Shown piece after piece: positions 1-5,737 of a stretch of DNA of 5,737 bases. Origin of the DNA: Phycisphaerae bacterium (GTDB lineage: Bacteria; Planctomycetota; Phycisphaerae; Sedimentisphaerales; Anaerobacaceae); the NCBI GenBank assembly GCA_030630315.1, contig DAOVNI010000119.1:1-5737 (forward strand). Reading direction: 5' to 3'. The notes under the pieces are model-generated. The model was not told the origin of the DNA and searched no databases. It was given only the letters and a program-made list of their open reading frames with translations. Every line of letters starts with the position of its first letter. The first letter of the stretch is position 1. A program made the position numbers and the translations under genes.

Positions 1-1038
1 TACAGGCGTGAGACAAGGCGGGTAATGCGCGATATGGGGCAAAACCTGCGAATCATCCCCAAAGAAACCAGTATAGATAAATTTTGGTCGGATGGTTTTT
101 CGGAACACACAATGCCGGAGGAATATGTTCACCGCTTTGCCTCTCTTGAGGGCTTCAGCTACACCCACCTGACCGCCACTCTTCAAAAGAAGGTGGTGTG
201 GCGAGATATGAATATTATATTGACCGGTATCTTGCCGGAGGTGCTGCCGCTCGACAAGCGACAGCAAAAACCGATGACTTTCTCAGTAGAACCCGGAACC
301 GTTTACGTTGGGTTTGAAGTAGCCCACGGCTTGGATATTAAAGAGAGGGGCGTCGTCGATATTCTCGGCAGGACTTTCACCGTTATAAAGTGTCTTTCCC
401 GAACCGGCAGCAGTGACGATATACGTGTCTATGGTCATCTTCACGACATACAAAGTATCCTCAATCTGGAAGGTAAAATTAACGAGATAAAGGCGTTAGA
501 GTGCCTGTGTTTAATTGAAGATGAGAACGACAAGCGGAGTATGCTTGCTATAGCGCAAGAACAGCTTGCACAGATACTGCCGGAAGCAAAGGTAATATTA
601 CTGCAGGGCATTGCCGAAATTCGTCAAAAACAAAGAGCGGCGATGGAGGGGTATTTAGCGTTTCTTATGCCGGTTATTCTCGCTGTATGTGGAGCATGGG
701 TTGGGGTTCTGGCAATGGTCAATGTCCGGGACAGGCAGCAGGAAATCGGTATTATGCGGGCCCTCGGATACGGCTCGGGCAGAATCACGCTGTTGTTCCT
801 CGGAAAGGCGGTAATAATCGGTCTGCTCGGAGCGGCTGCGGGTTTCTTTATAGGAACAGCACTGGCTCTGAACTTTGGCCCCGGTATATTCAAGGTAACC
901 GCTAAAGCGATAAAACCGGAATATGCCTGGCTTGCCTGGTCTCTTATCGTGGCACCTGTATTTACTGCTGTCTCCAGCTTTATACCGGCAATGATTGCCA
1001 TAACTTACGACCCGGCGGTTACGCTGAGGGAAGAATAG
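1..1038 (+). CDS. FtsX/MacB-type ABC transporter permease, 3' part (5' end outside window)
   Basis: This is an inner-membrane permease of the MacB/LolC/FtsX (type VII) ABC class, which couples cytoplasmic ATP hydrolysis to work in the periplasm. The frame is open to base 1, with eight codons ahead of the first ATG at 25. No upstream helix is visible, so the true start and first transmembrane segment probably lie outside the window. Counting from that ATG, residues 1-205 are soluble and look like the periplasmic core domain. Three hydrophobic segments follow at about 210-233, 255-282 and 302-327. Between the first two sits the FtsX-family hallmark RxxEIGIMRALG (about 237-248). The C terminus DPAVTLREE is typical of the class. 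The ATPase gene starts 2 nt after the stop, so the pair is almost certainly one operon and one complex. The substrate cannot be told from sequence; lipoprotein, lipid or drug export are the family options. The LRIIPKET segment near the start resembles planctomycete permeases from memory. Confidence 0.9.
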   Translation, partial: YRRETRRVMRDMGQNLRIIPKETSIDKFWSDGFSEHTMPEEYVHRFASLEGFSYTHLTATLQKKVVWRDMNIILTGILPEVLPLDKRQQKPMTFSVEPGTVYVGFEVAHGLDIKERGVVDILGRTFTVIKCLSRTGSSDDIRVYGHLHDIQSILNLEGKINEIKALECLCLIEDENDKRSMLAIAQEQLAQILPEAKVILLQGIAEIRQKQRAAMEGYLAFLMPVILAVCGAWVGVLAMVNVRDRQQEIGIMRALGYGSGRITLLFLGKAVIIGLLGAAAGFFIGTALALNFGPGIFKVTAKAIKPEYAWLAWSLIVAPVFTAVSSFIPAMIAITYDPAVTLREE

Positions 1039-1040
1039 AT

Positions 1041-1703
1041 ATGGTTGTTCTTGAGAATGTTGTAAAAACTTACCGAAGACGCCGGGGCGATGTCAATGCC
1101 CTCAGCGATATAAACCTGCAGATTGAAAAAGGTGAATTTGTAGTTATCTGCGGGCCCAGCGGCAGTGGAAAAACGACCTTGCTTATGACCATCGCGGCAA
1201 TGCTGCGACCAACCAGCGGCAGCGTTTGTGTCGAGCAGAACAACCTCTATACAATGAGCATACGGGACAGGGCAAAATTCCGCGCCGAGAACATCGGCTT
1301 TGTTTTCCAGATGTTTCATCTCGTGCCGTATTTGAATATCATTGAAAACGTCGCTCTTGCTTGCGGAGTGGCTGAGGAAAAGAGGCCGACAGTTAAAGCA
1401 AACGAGTTACTGAAGCAATTAGGGTTGGCCCAGCGAGCTTTCCACAGACCTTCCGAGCTCAGTGCCGGCGAAAAACAGCGCGCCGCCGTCGCCAGAGCAC
1501 TGTTCAATCGTCCGAAGATTATCCTTGCCGATGAGCCTACCGGTAATCTTGACCCTGATAATGCAGCTTCGGTAATTGGATATCTGTCTGAGTTTCATCA
1601 CAGCGGCGGTACCGTCATCCTGGCCACTCATGGAACCGAAGCAGAGCAGTTTGCTGACAGGATAATTCATCTGCACAACGGCAGTATCAATAATTCCGGC
1701 TAA
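1041..1703 (+). CDS. ABC transporter ATP-binding protein, LolD/MacB-like
   Basis: This is the cytoplasmic ATPase partner of the preceding permease. All nucleotide-binding-domain motifs are present in order: Walker A GPSGSGKT (residues 38-45), Q-loop Gln90, signature LSAGEKQR (140-147), Walker B IILAD with catalytic Glu165, the GNLD D-loop (168-171) and switch His197 in ATHG. The 220-residue length and the phrase DEPTGNLD match the LolD/MacB/FtsE subfamily that pairs with FtsX-type permeases. The signature carries Ala where LSGGQ has its first Gly, and Glu for Gln, a conservative variant. The ATG at 1041 is supported by a purine-rich ribosome site GAGGGAAG at 1026-1033, inside the end of the permease gene and 7 nt upstream, which implies translational coupling. 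The gene ends 16 bp before the stop of the convergent peptide transporter, and no clear terminator was found between them. The transported substrate is unknown. Confidence 0.95.
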   Translation: MVVLENVVKTYRRRRGDVNALSDINLQIEKGEFVVICGPSGSGKTTLLMTIAAMLRPTSGSVCVEQNNLYTMSIRDRAKFRAENIGFVFQMFHLVPYLNIIENVALACGVAEEKRPTVKANELLKQLGLAQRAFHRPSELSAGEKQRAAVARALFNRPKIILADEPTGNLDPDNAASVIGYLSEFHHSGGTVILATHGTEAEQFADRIIHLHNGSINNSG

Positions 1704-1719
1704 GCCCGAAACACAGCTA

Positions 1720-3087
1720 TCAGGTTACCTGGTCTCCTGATTTCCCGGAGCCCTCATCCTGGATGTAGCTCTTCGCACGATAGCCTTTGGCAACAGGAAT
1801 GAAAAGGACCGCCGTCACAAGCATCGCAATAGTAAAAAACCAGTAATAACTGGCTCCGGGGAGCTTGCTGGAGCCATCTTCATTTTGAATAAAGTAATTG
1901 ACCAGGACGGTAAATAAATTTCCCAGGAATATCGTAGAAAGAAACAAGGCCATAATAAAGGACTTGATTTTTTTCGGGGCCTGCGTGTACGAGAACTCAA
2001 GCAAAGTAATCGAGACCATCACCTCTGCAACGGCTATAGTCAGGTGGGCGAGAAACAGCCAGCCAACACTCGGCGTAGCCCCGGCAACAACTCTCGTTTC
2101 AATGCAGCCTGAGATAGCAAAGGCCAAAGCCGCCACAAACAGACCAATCGAAACCTTGCGAAGCGGGGTCAAAGGAAATACCTTGTTAATCGCTGGATAA
2201 ACGACATAGGAGAACAGGGGAATCAGGACCATTATCAAGAAAGGATTGGCAGCTACGATCTGCGATTCCAACCACTTAATGCCGAGCCAATTGCGATTCA
2301 AGTCTTTTGCCAGCAGGACCCAGGCTGAATCCATTTGGTCGAATAACGCCCAAAACATCACCACAAATACATAGAGTCCACAGAGTTTGCGTATCGCCTT
2401 GATTCCTTCACCGCTCAACGTTTCTTTGATACGCTTTATACCGCCTGCCGGGACATGAACGAACTTCTTCCGCCCAAGCCAGAATGCAAGAGTTGCTAAC
2501 ATCATCGAAACGGCAGGCACGCTAAACGCGACGCGAGGACCATACTTATCCAGCAATATGGGGACTAACCAGGTCGAAATACAGGCGCCCAGATTGATGG
2601 CGAAATAAAACCAGTTGTAAATTTTTTCCAGCAGGTGCTGATTGGTTTTTCCAAACTGGTCGCCAACATTCGCAGACACACAAGGCTTGATGACTCCTCC
2701 TCCGATCACTATCAGCGTCAGCCCAGTAATCAGTCCAAGGCGGGTTTGGTCAACTGCCAGTGCAAAAAATCCCACACAGTAAATAAGCGAGAAATAAAGG
2801 ATTGCTCTGTACTTATCCAGCCAGATGTCCGAAATCACCGCTCCAACAATTCCCATAAAATACACTGCGGCAACGAATGCATGAAAGCAGATTTTGCTTT
2901 GACCTTCACTCATCAGGTCCCGCAGACCGCCTGCGCCCAACAAATACTGGGTCATGAACACAACCAGAATGCATCTCATACCGTAGAAGGCGAAGCGCTC
3001 GGCGGCTTCATTGGTGAGAATATACGGAATCCCTGCGGGCATTTTCTTCGATGGAATTGGTGCTGTTAGATACTTGCTCTTAGCCAT
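1720..3087 (-). CDS. POT/PTR2 family proton-dependent di-/tripeptide transporter
   Basis: This inner-membrane MFS carrier of the POT (PTR2) family imports di- and tripeptides with protons. Family motifs are clear: ExxER at Glu27-Glu30-Arg31 in helix 1 followed by FAFYG; SDIWLDKYR after helix 2; KPCVSANVGDQF with Lys134 in helix 4; YFAINLGA (161-168) in helix 5; FWALFDQ (245-251) in helix 7; and Glu355 before EFSYTQAP (364-371) in helix 10. By family knowledge the Glu/Arg/Lys set serves proton coupling and peptide binding. The protein has 455 residues. Only about 30 residues separate helices 6 and 7, so the extra HA/HB helix pair of typical bacterial POTs is absent, and helices 7-8 read more like animal PepT1. 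Glycine in the GxWLGK motif is Asp91. The start at 3087 gives a family-like N terminus, but no convincing Shine-Dalgarno precedes it. Met16 is a possible alternative. The gene is divergent from the M2 peptidase gene. Confidence 0.93.
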   Translation of the reverse strand: MAKSKYLTAPIPSKKMPAGIPYILTNEAAERFAFYGMRCILVVFMTQYLLGAGGLRDLMSEGQSKICFHAFVAAVYFMGIVGAVISDIWLDKYRAILYFSLIYCVGFFALAVDQTRLGLITGLTLIVIGGGVIKPCVSANVGDQFGKTNQHLLEKIYNWFYFAINLGACISTWLVPILLDKYGPRVAFSVPAVSMMLATLAFWLGRKKFVHVPAGGIKRIKETLSGEGIKAIRKLCGLYVFVVMFWALFDQMDSAWVLLAKDLNRNWLGIKWLESQIVAANPFLIMVLIPLFSYVVYPAINKVFPLTPLRKVSIGLFVAALAFAISGCIETRVVAGATPSVGWLFLAHLTIAVAEVMVSITLLEFSYTQAPKKIKSFIMALFLSTIFLGNLFTVLVNYFIQNEDGSSKLPGASYYWFFTIAMLVTAVLFIPVAKGYRAKSYIQDEGSGKSGDQVT

Positions 3088-3176
3088 AATGAGTTATGTG
3101 GTTCTTTTTGTTAGAGAAATATTATCCATCGCCTTTTTGACACGAGGATTTTCTACTCTCAAGTCAGCAAGATTGT

Positions 3177-3189
3177 TGTATATTATACA
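3177..3189. repeat. Short AT-rich palindrome overlapping the minus-strand -10 box
   Basis: TGTATA-T-TATACA is a perfect 6-bp inverted repeat around one central base. It covers the candidate TATAAT of the transporter promoter, where a dimeric repressor could block transcription. AT-rich palindromes of this size also arise easily by chance and from -10 sequences themselves, so an operator role is only a possibility. Confidence 0.3.
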
Positions 3190-3208
3190 CGTTACCGCCC
3201 AACATCAA
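3182..3208 (-). promoter_or_regulatory. Candidate promoter for the POT transporter gene
   Basis: On the minus strand a perfect TATAAT lies at 3187-3182, with TTGATG (4 of 6 to the sigma-70 -35 consensus) at 3208-3203. The 15-nt spacer is shorter than the ideal 17. The -10 box is about 95 nt upstream of the ATG at 3087, leaving a leader of roughly 85-90 nt. The -10 is the strong part and the -35 is weak. This is a pattern match only. Confidence 0.35.
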
Positions 3209-3289
3209 AGAAGAAATCGAAGCAGTCCTTGGGACTCCTTCCGGAGGATGCGAAGATTCCACCGTCAGGTGTCCTGTGGACCGAAATCT

Positions 3290-3311
3290 GGCAAAACAAG
3301 GATGTTTTGCC
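3290..3311. repeat. Perfect inverted repeat, 8-bp arms with 6-nt loop
   Basis: GGCAAAAC (3290-3297) and GTTTTGCC (3304-3311) are exact reverse complements separated by AAGGAT. No T-run follows on either strand, so this is not a standard intrinsic terminator. It lies about 75 bp upstream of the candidate -35 box of the peptidase gene and about 100 bp upstream of the transporter's candidate promoter, a position suited to an operator in a shared divergent control region. The symmetry is seen directly; the role is inferred. Confidence 0.5.
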
Positions 3312-3387
3312 CCGGAAATGGCCGAATGTGAAAAATAACAAGGATTACACCCTGGCAATTGAAAATTGGTCGTGTTCCAAAATCCAC

Positions 3388-3416
3388 TTGATTTTAATCT
3401 CTGGAGCTGGTAATAT
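3388..3416 (+). promoter_or_regulatory. Candidate sigma-70-type promoter for the M2 peptidase gene
   Basis: TTGATT at 3388-3393 and TAATAT at 3411-3416 are separated by exactly 17 nt; each matches 4 of 6 consensus positions. Transcription would start near 3423, giving a leader of about 33 nt before the ATG at 3456. That leader contains the AAGGAG ribosome site. Spacing and location are good, but box identity is moderate. Confidence 0.4.
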
Positions 3417-3455
3417 CCCGGCGAAAGAATATAAATATGAAAGGAGTATCAAATT

Positions 3456-5159
3456 ATGAGAACTTTATTGACCGCAATTATGATGTTGACAATGAGTGTT
3501 ATTCCTTTTGGTTGTGGACCTGACGCAGAGGAGAAACAAAAGGAGAAACAGTTGCAAAAATTCATTACAGCGCACGTGGAAAAAATCAAACCTATGGAGA
3601 AGGAGACAAACCTTGCTTCCTGGGACGCGGCAGTTACCGGTAAGTCAGAGGATTATGATAAACTTAGCAAGTTGACACTCAGGCTTCGCCGGGTTTATAC
3701 CAATCCACAGGAGTTTGCCTTCCTCAAAGATACGAAAGAATCCGGACAGGTGAAGGATGCAAAACTGGCCCGGCAATTGGATGTATTGCACAACGCCTAT
3801 CTAAAGAACCAGATAGAGCCTGAGCTACTAAAAAGAATCGTTGATTTGGGCACAGAAATTGAAAAGAACTTCAGTACTTTCCGCGGCACCATTGAGGGGA
3901 AAAAGGTCACTGACAATAAGATCAAAGAAATTCTAAAAACGGAAACGGATTCCAGCAAAAGAGAACAAACCTGGCTGGCCAGCAAGCAAGTGGGAGCCGT
4001 GGTTGCAAATGATATCATCCAATTGGTCAAGCTGCGAAACCAGGCGGCCCGGAAGCTCGGCTTTGACAATTATCATACTCTTTCTCTTACCACCCGTGAA
4101 CAGGATGTCAAAGAGCTGGACAGAATTTTCAATGAACTCTACGAATTGACCAACGGGCCTTTTGCCGAGTTAAAGGCTGATTTGGACCGGATGTTGGCAG
4201 CTAAGTGCGGCGTTGCCGTTACGGAACTTATGCCCTGGCATTATCACGACCCGTTCTTTCAGGAAACCCCTATGGTATATGAACTGGATTTGGATGCCTA
4301 TTATGAAGATAAAGATGTCAAGGAACTGGCAGCAGGGTTTTATGCTGGTATTGGGTTGCCCGTGGAATCTATACTTGCCGGCAGCGACCTGTATGAGCGC
4401 GAAGGCAAAAATCCGCACGCTTTTTGTACGGATATAGATAGGGAAGGCGACGTTCGCATTCTGTGTAATATTAAAAATAACGAATACTGGACGGAGGTGA
4501 CATTGCACGAATTGGGCCACGCGGTTTACGATAAATACCAGGACCCGAAAGTGCCGTACCTGCTCAGAAGACCGGCACACATTTTTACAACAGAAGCCAT
4601 CGCAATGTTTTTCGGCCGATTGAGCCGCAATCCCGCCTGGATGCAGCAAATGTTGGAACTGTCGGATGAGCAACGGACGGAAATAGAAAAAGTCAGCGGC
4701 AAGTACGCCCGGCTCAAACAAATCATTTTCGCCCGTTGGGATATGGTAATGTATGATTTTGAAAAGCAACTTTATGCAAATCCCGACCAGGACCTCAATT
4801 CCCTCTGGTGGGACACCGTTGAGAAATATCAGTTTGTGAAAAGGCCGCCTGGCCGTGATAAGCCGGACTGGGCTGCCAAAATTCATTTCGCCATCGCACC
4901 CTGTTATTACCACAACTATATGCTCGGTGAGTTGCTGGCGTCTCAACTGCATCACCATATCGTTCACAATATTCTAAAACTTGAATCGGATGAAGACGTC
5001 GGTTATGTTAACCAGAGAAAGGCCGGTGATTTTCTGACTGAGAAAGTCTTTCAGGCCGGAGCACTCTATCATTGGAACGATATGATTGAACGGGCAACCG
5101 GGCAGCCATTGACGCCGAAATACTTCGTCTCCCAGTTTGTCAAAAGTAGAAACGATTAA
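3456..5159 (+). CDS. Exported M2-family (ACE-like) zinc metallopeptidase, probable dipeptidyl carboxypeptidase
   Basis: This 567-residue M2 peptidase (ACE family) is expected to release dipeptides from peptide C termini in the periplasm. Zinc site: HELGH at 351-355 (ligands His351, His355; catalytic Glu352), third ligand Glu380 in TTEAIAMFF. Other ACE residues align by spacing: His321, 30 residues before His351 exactly as ACE His353 precedes His383; Lys475, His477, Tyr485 and Tyr488 for Lys511, His513, Tyr520 and Tyr523; and probably Gln269 for Gln281. WW (451-452), KYQ and the C-terminal TGQP also fit M2. Chloride-ligand arginines 489 and 522 appear to be Val455 and Asn487. The N terminus has Arg2, a hydrophobic stretch and Gly19-Cys20; the lipobox is imperfect (Pro at -3), so a lipoprotein or plain Sec substrate is possible. 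A charged linker follows, partly encoded by a 9-bp direct repeat (3530-3538, 3542-3550). AAGGAG at 3441-3446 supports the start. M3 is the less likely alternative. Confidence 0.92.
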   Translation: MRTLLTAIMMLTMSVIPFGCGPDAEEKQKEKQLQKFITAHVEKIKPMEKETNLASWDAAVTGKSEDYDKLSKLTLRLRRVYTNPQEFAFLKDTKESGQVKDAKLARQLDVLHNAYLKNQIEPELLKRIVDLGTEIEKNFSTFRGTIEGKKVTDNKIKEILKTETDSSKREQTWLASKQVGAVVANDIIQLVKLRNQAARKLGFDNYHTLSLTTREQDVKELDRIFNELYELTNGPFAELKADLDRMLAAKCGVAVTELMPWHYHDPFFQETPMVYELDLDAYYEDKDVKELAAGFYAGIGLPVESILAGSDLYEREGKNPHAFCTDIDREGDVRILCNIKNNEYWTEVTLHELGHAVYDKYQDPKVPYLLRRPAHIFTTEAIAMFFGRLSRNPAWMQQMLELSDEQRTEIEKVSGKYARLKQIIFARWDMVMYDFEKQLYANPDQDLNSLWWDTVEKYQFVKRPPGRDKPDWAAKIHFAIAPCYYHNYMLGELLASQLHHHIVHNILKLESDEDVGYVNQRKAGDFLTEKVFQAGALYHWNDMIERATGQPLTPKYFVSQFVKSRND

Positions 5160-5300
5160 CCGCAGAGAACGCTGAGAGCGCAGAGAAAAACAAGAATAAA
5201 AGCGGAAGGAATGGCACAGCTTCGCCTCAAATCAAATATGGATACATACGCTTCTGACAGGCGTATTAAAAAACTCTGCGTGCCTTGCGAACTCGGCGGT
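5159..5300. repeat. 142-bp inverted-repeat element with arms of three 9-bp units
   Basis: The left arm (5159-5185) and right arm (5274-5300) are 27 bp each and match as inverted repeats at 19 of 27 positions, with no gaps. The left arm is three tandem 9-bp units of the form CGCNGAGNN (starting 5161, 5170 and 5179). The right arm, read on the minus strand, has the same three-unit layout in a more degraded form. The 88-bp interior holds a further hairpin, ATACGC/GCGTAT (5246-5251, 5261-5266). The left arm begins on the last base of the peptidase stop codon, and the right arm ends 23 bp before the OPT start. No reading frame or transposase is present. From memory, similar CGCAGAG-rich dispersed repeats occur in planctomycete and other environmental genomes; copy number here cannot be checked. 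Confidence 0.7.
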
Positions 5301-5323
5301 AAAAAAATTGGGACAGGTGAGCT

Positions 5324-5737
5324 ATGAATTCAAATGAACAGTCGTTAGCGGAAATTACGGTTAAGGCGGTTATTCTGGGCGTGGTGCTTTCGGTGGTACT
5401 GGCTGCAGCAAACGCCTACCTCGGCTTGTTCGCAGGGATGACGGTCTCGGCTTCGATACCCGCCGCAGTGGTGTCGATGGGGGTGCTGCGACTCTTTCGA
5501 CGCAGCAACATCCTGGAGAACAACATTGTGCAGACGGCGGCGTCGGCAGGGGAGTCACTTGCCGCGGGCGTGATATTTACTCTGCCCGCCCTGGTGATTA
5601 TGAACTACTGGAAACAGTTCGATTTTATATGGGTTACGGTAATAGCCGGGTTTGGAGGGCTTTTAGGCGTGCTGTTTACGATACCGCTGCGCCGGGCGTT
5701 GATTGTGGAGGGCAAACTCAAGTTCCCGGAAGGCATA
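5324..5737 (+). CDS. OPT-family oligopeptide transporter, 5' part (3' end outside window)
   Basis: The first 138 codons of an OPT-family carrier are present and the frame is open at the window edge. Family members are inner-membrane secondary transporters of oligopeptides and, in the YSL branch, metal chelates. Full-length proteins usually have 600-700 residues, so about a fifth is visible. Recognisable OPT features are NAYLGL (30-35), SASIPAAV (42-49), ENNIVQTAASAGES (65-78) and PLRRALIVEGKLKFPEG (121-137), with hydrophobic segments at about 13-35, 40-57, 79-94 and 101-120. The ATG at 5324 is supported by AGGTGA at 5315-5320 and gives the short polar N terminus normal for the family. The gene follows the M2 peptidase on the same strand after a 164-bp gap filled mostly by an inverted repeat, so co-transcription is possible but unproven. 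Its GC content looks higher than that of the peptidase gene. Confidence 0.92.
   Translation, partial: MNSNEQSLAEITVKAVILGVVLSVVLAAANAYLGLFAGMTVSASIPAAVVSMGVLRLFRRSNILENNIVQTAASAGESLAAGVIFTLPALVIMNYWKQFDFIWVTVIAGFGGLLGVLFTIPLRRALIVEGKLKFPEGI

Larger units (their letters stand above)
3088..3455. other. Divergent intergenic region between peptide transporter and M2 peptidase genes
   Basis: This 368-bp stretch separates two divergently transcribed genes and contains no convincing gene. It holds a TATAAT-type box for the minus strand within a short palindrome (3177-3189), a perfect 8-bp-stem inverted repeat (3290-3311), a smaller 5-bp inverted repeat AGTCC/GGACT (3224-3236), and a plus-strand promoter-like pair (3388-3416). 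Two overlapping open frames (3141-3338 without a usable start, and about 3229-3459 from TTG) look more protein-like than random but match nothing I recognise. The region is long enough for shared regulation of both genes or for a degraded small gene. Confidence 0.6.

Noticed and set aside
1719..1741. Inverted repeat ATCAGG/CCTGAT at the convergent junction as a bidirectional terminator
   Set aside because: The stem is only 6 bp with an 11-nt loop, is not GC-rich, has no T-run on either side, and overlaps the transporter's last codons.
3137..3142. Perfect TTGACA on the plus strand as a -35 box
   Set aside because: No -10-like hexamer occurs 15-19 nt downstream; the nearest TATATT is about 36 nt away. 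It is over 300 bp from the peptidase start.
3164..3358. 64-codon cysteine-containing minus-strand frame in the intergenic region
   Set aside because: It spans the candidate transporter promoter, has no ribosome site I could find, and shows no known motif.
4170..4967. 265-codon open frame antisense to the M2 peptidase gene
   Set aside because: It lies wholly within a well-supported conserved gene, has no recognisable domain, and is a shadow of that gene's codon use.
3456..5159. Assignment of the peptidase to family M3 (oligopeptidase F/thimet type)
   Set aside because: M3 shares HExxH and a distal His/Tyr region, but the His321-His351 spacing of 30, the TEAI context of the third ligand, the WW...KYQ segment and the C-terminal TGQP motif fit M2 better.
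5246..5273. Hairpin ATACGC/GCGTAT followed by an A-run as an intrinsic terminator
   Set aside because: On the plus strand it is followed by A residues, not T. On the minus strand the T-run precedes the stem. It is better described as part of the surrounding repeat.
5370..5558. 62-codon minus-strand frame near the right edge
   Set aside because: It is antisense to the conserved OPT coding sequence and has a low-complexity Pro/Ser/Arg composition typical of shadow frames.

Overview
The window looks like ordinary chromosomal DNA from a bacterium with a Gram-negative type envelope, most likely a member of the Planctomycetota (Phycisphaerae/Sedimentisphaerales type) or a close PVC relative. That placement rests on remembered resemblance of the ABC permease periplasmic region and of the peptide transporter N terminus to planctomycete proteins, and on moderate GC. 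It is an inference, because the window holds no rRNA or other marker gene.

Layout. Positions 1-1703 (+) hold the 3' part of an FtsX/MacB-type ABC permease and, 2 nt downstream, its LolD-like ATPase. Together they form one export or lipoprotein-handling transporter whose upstream part lies outside the window. Positions 1720-3087 (-) encode a proton-coupled POT/PTR2 di-/tripeptide transporter, convergent with the ATPase gene. Positions 3088-3455 are a 368-bp divergent intergenic region with candidate promoters, a small palindrome and a perfect 8-bp-stem hairpin. Positions 3456-5159 (+) encode an exported, possibly lipid-anchored M2 metallopeptidase of the angiotensin-converting-enzyme (ACE) family. 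Positions 5159-5300 carry a compact inverted repeat, each arm built of three 9-bp units. Positions 5324-5737 (+) are the start of an OPT-family oligopeptide transporter that runs off the window.

How the genes may work together. Three consecutive genes point to peptide scavenging. The ACE-like enzyme is predicted to clip dipeptides from the C termini of peptides in the periplasm, the POT carrier would import di- and tripeptides, and the OPT carrier would take longer peptides or possibly metal chelates. The ABC pair has no visible link to this theme.

No CRISPR array, tRNA, rRNA, transposase, toxin-antitoxin pair or defence system was seen. The points most worth a second look are the peptide-use neighbourhood, an ACE homologue that appears to lack both chloride-binding arginines, a POT protein with animal-like 12-helix architecture, and the structured repeat between the peptidase and OPT genes.
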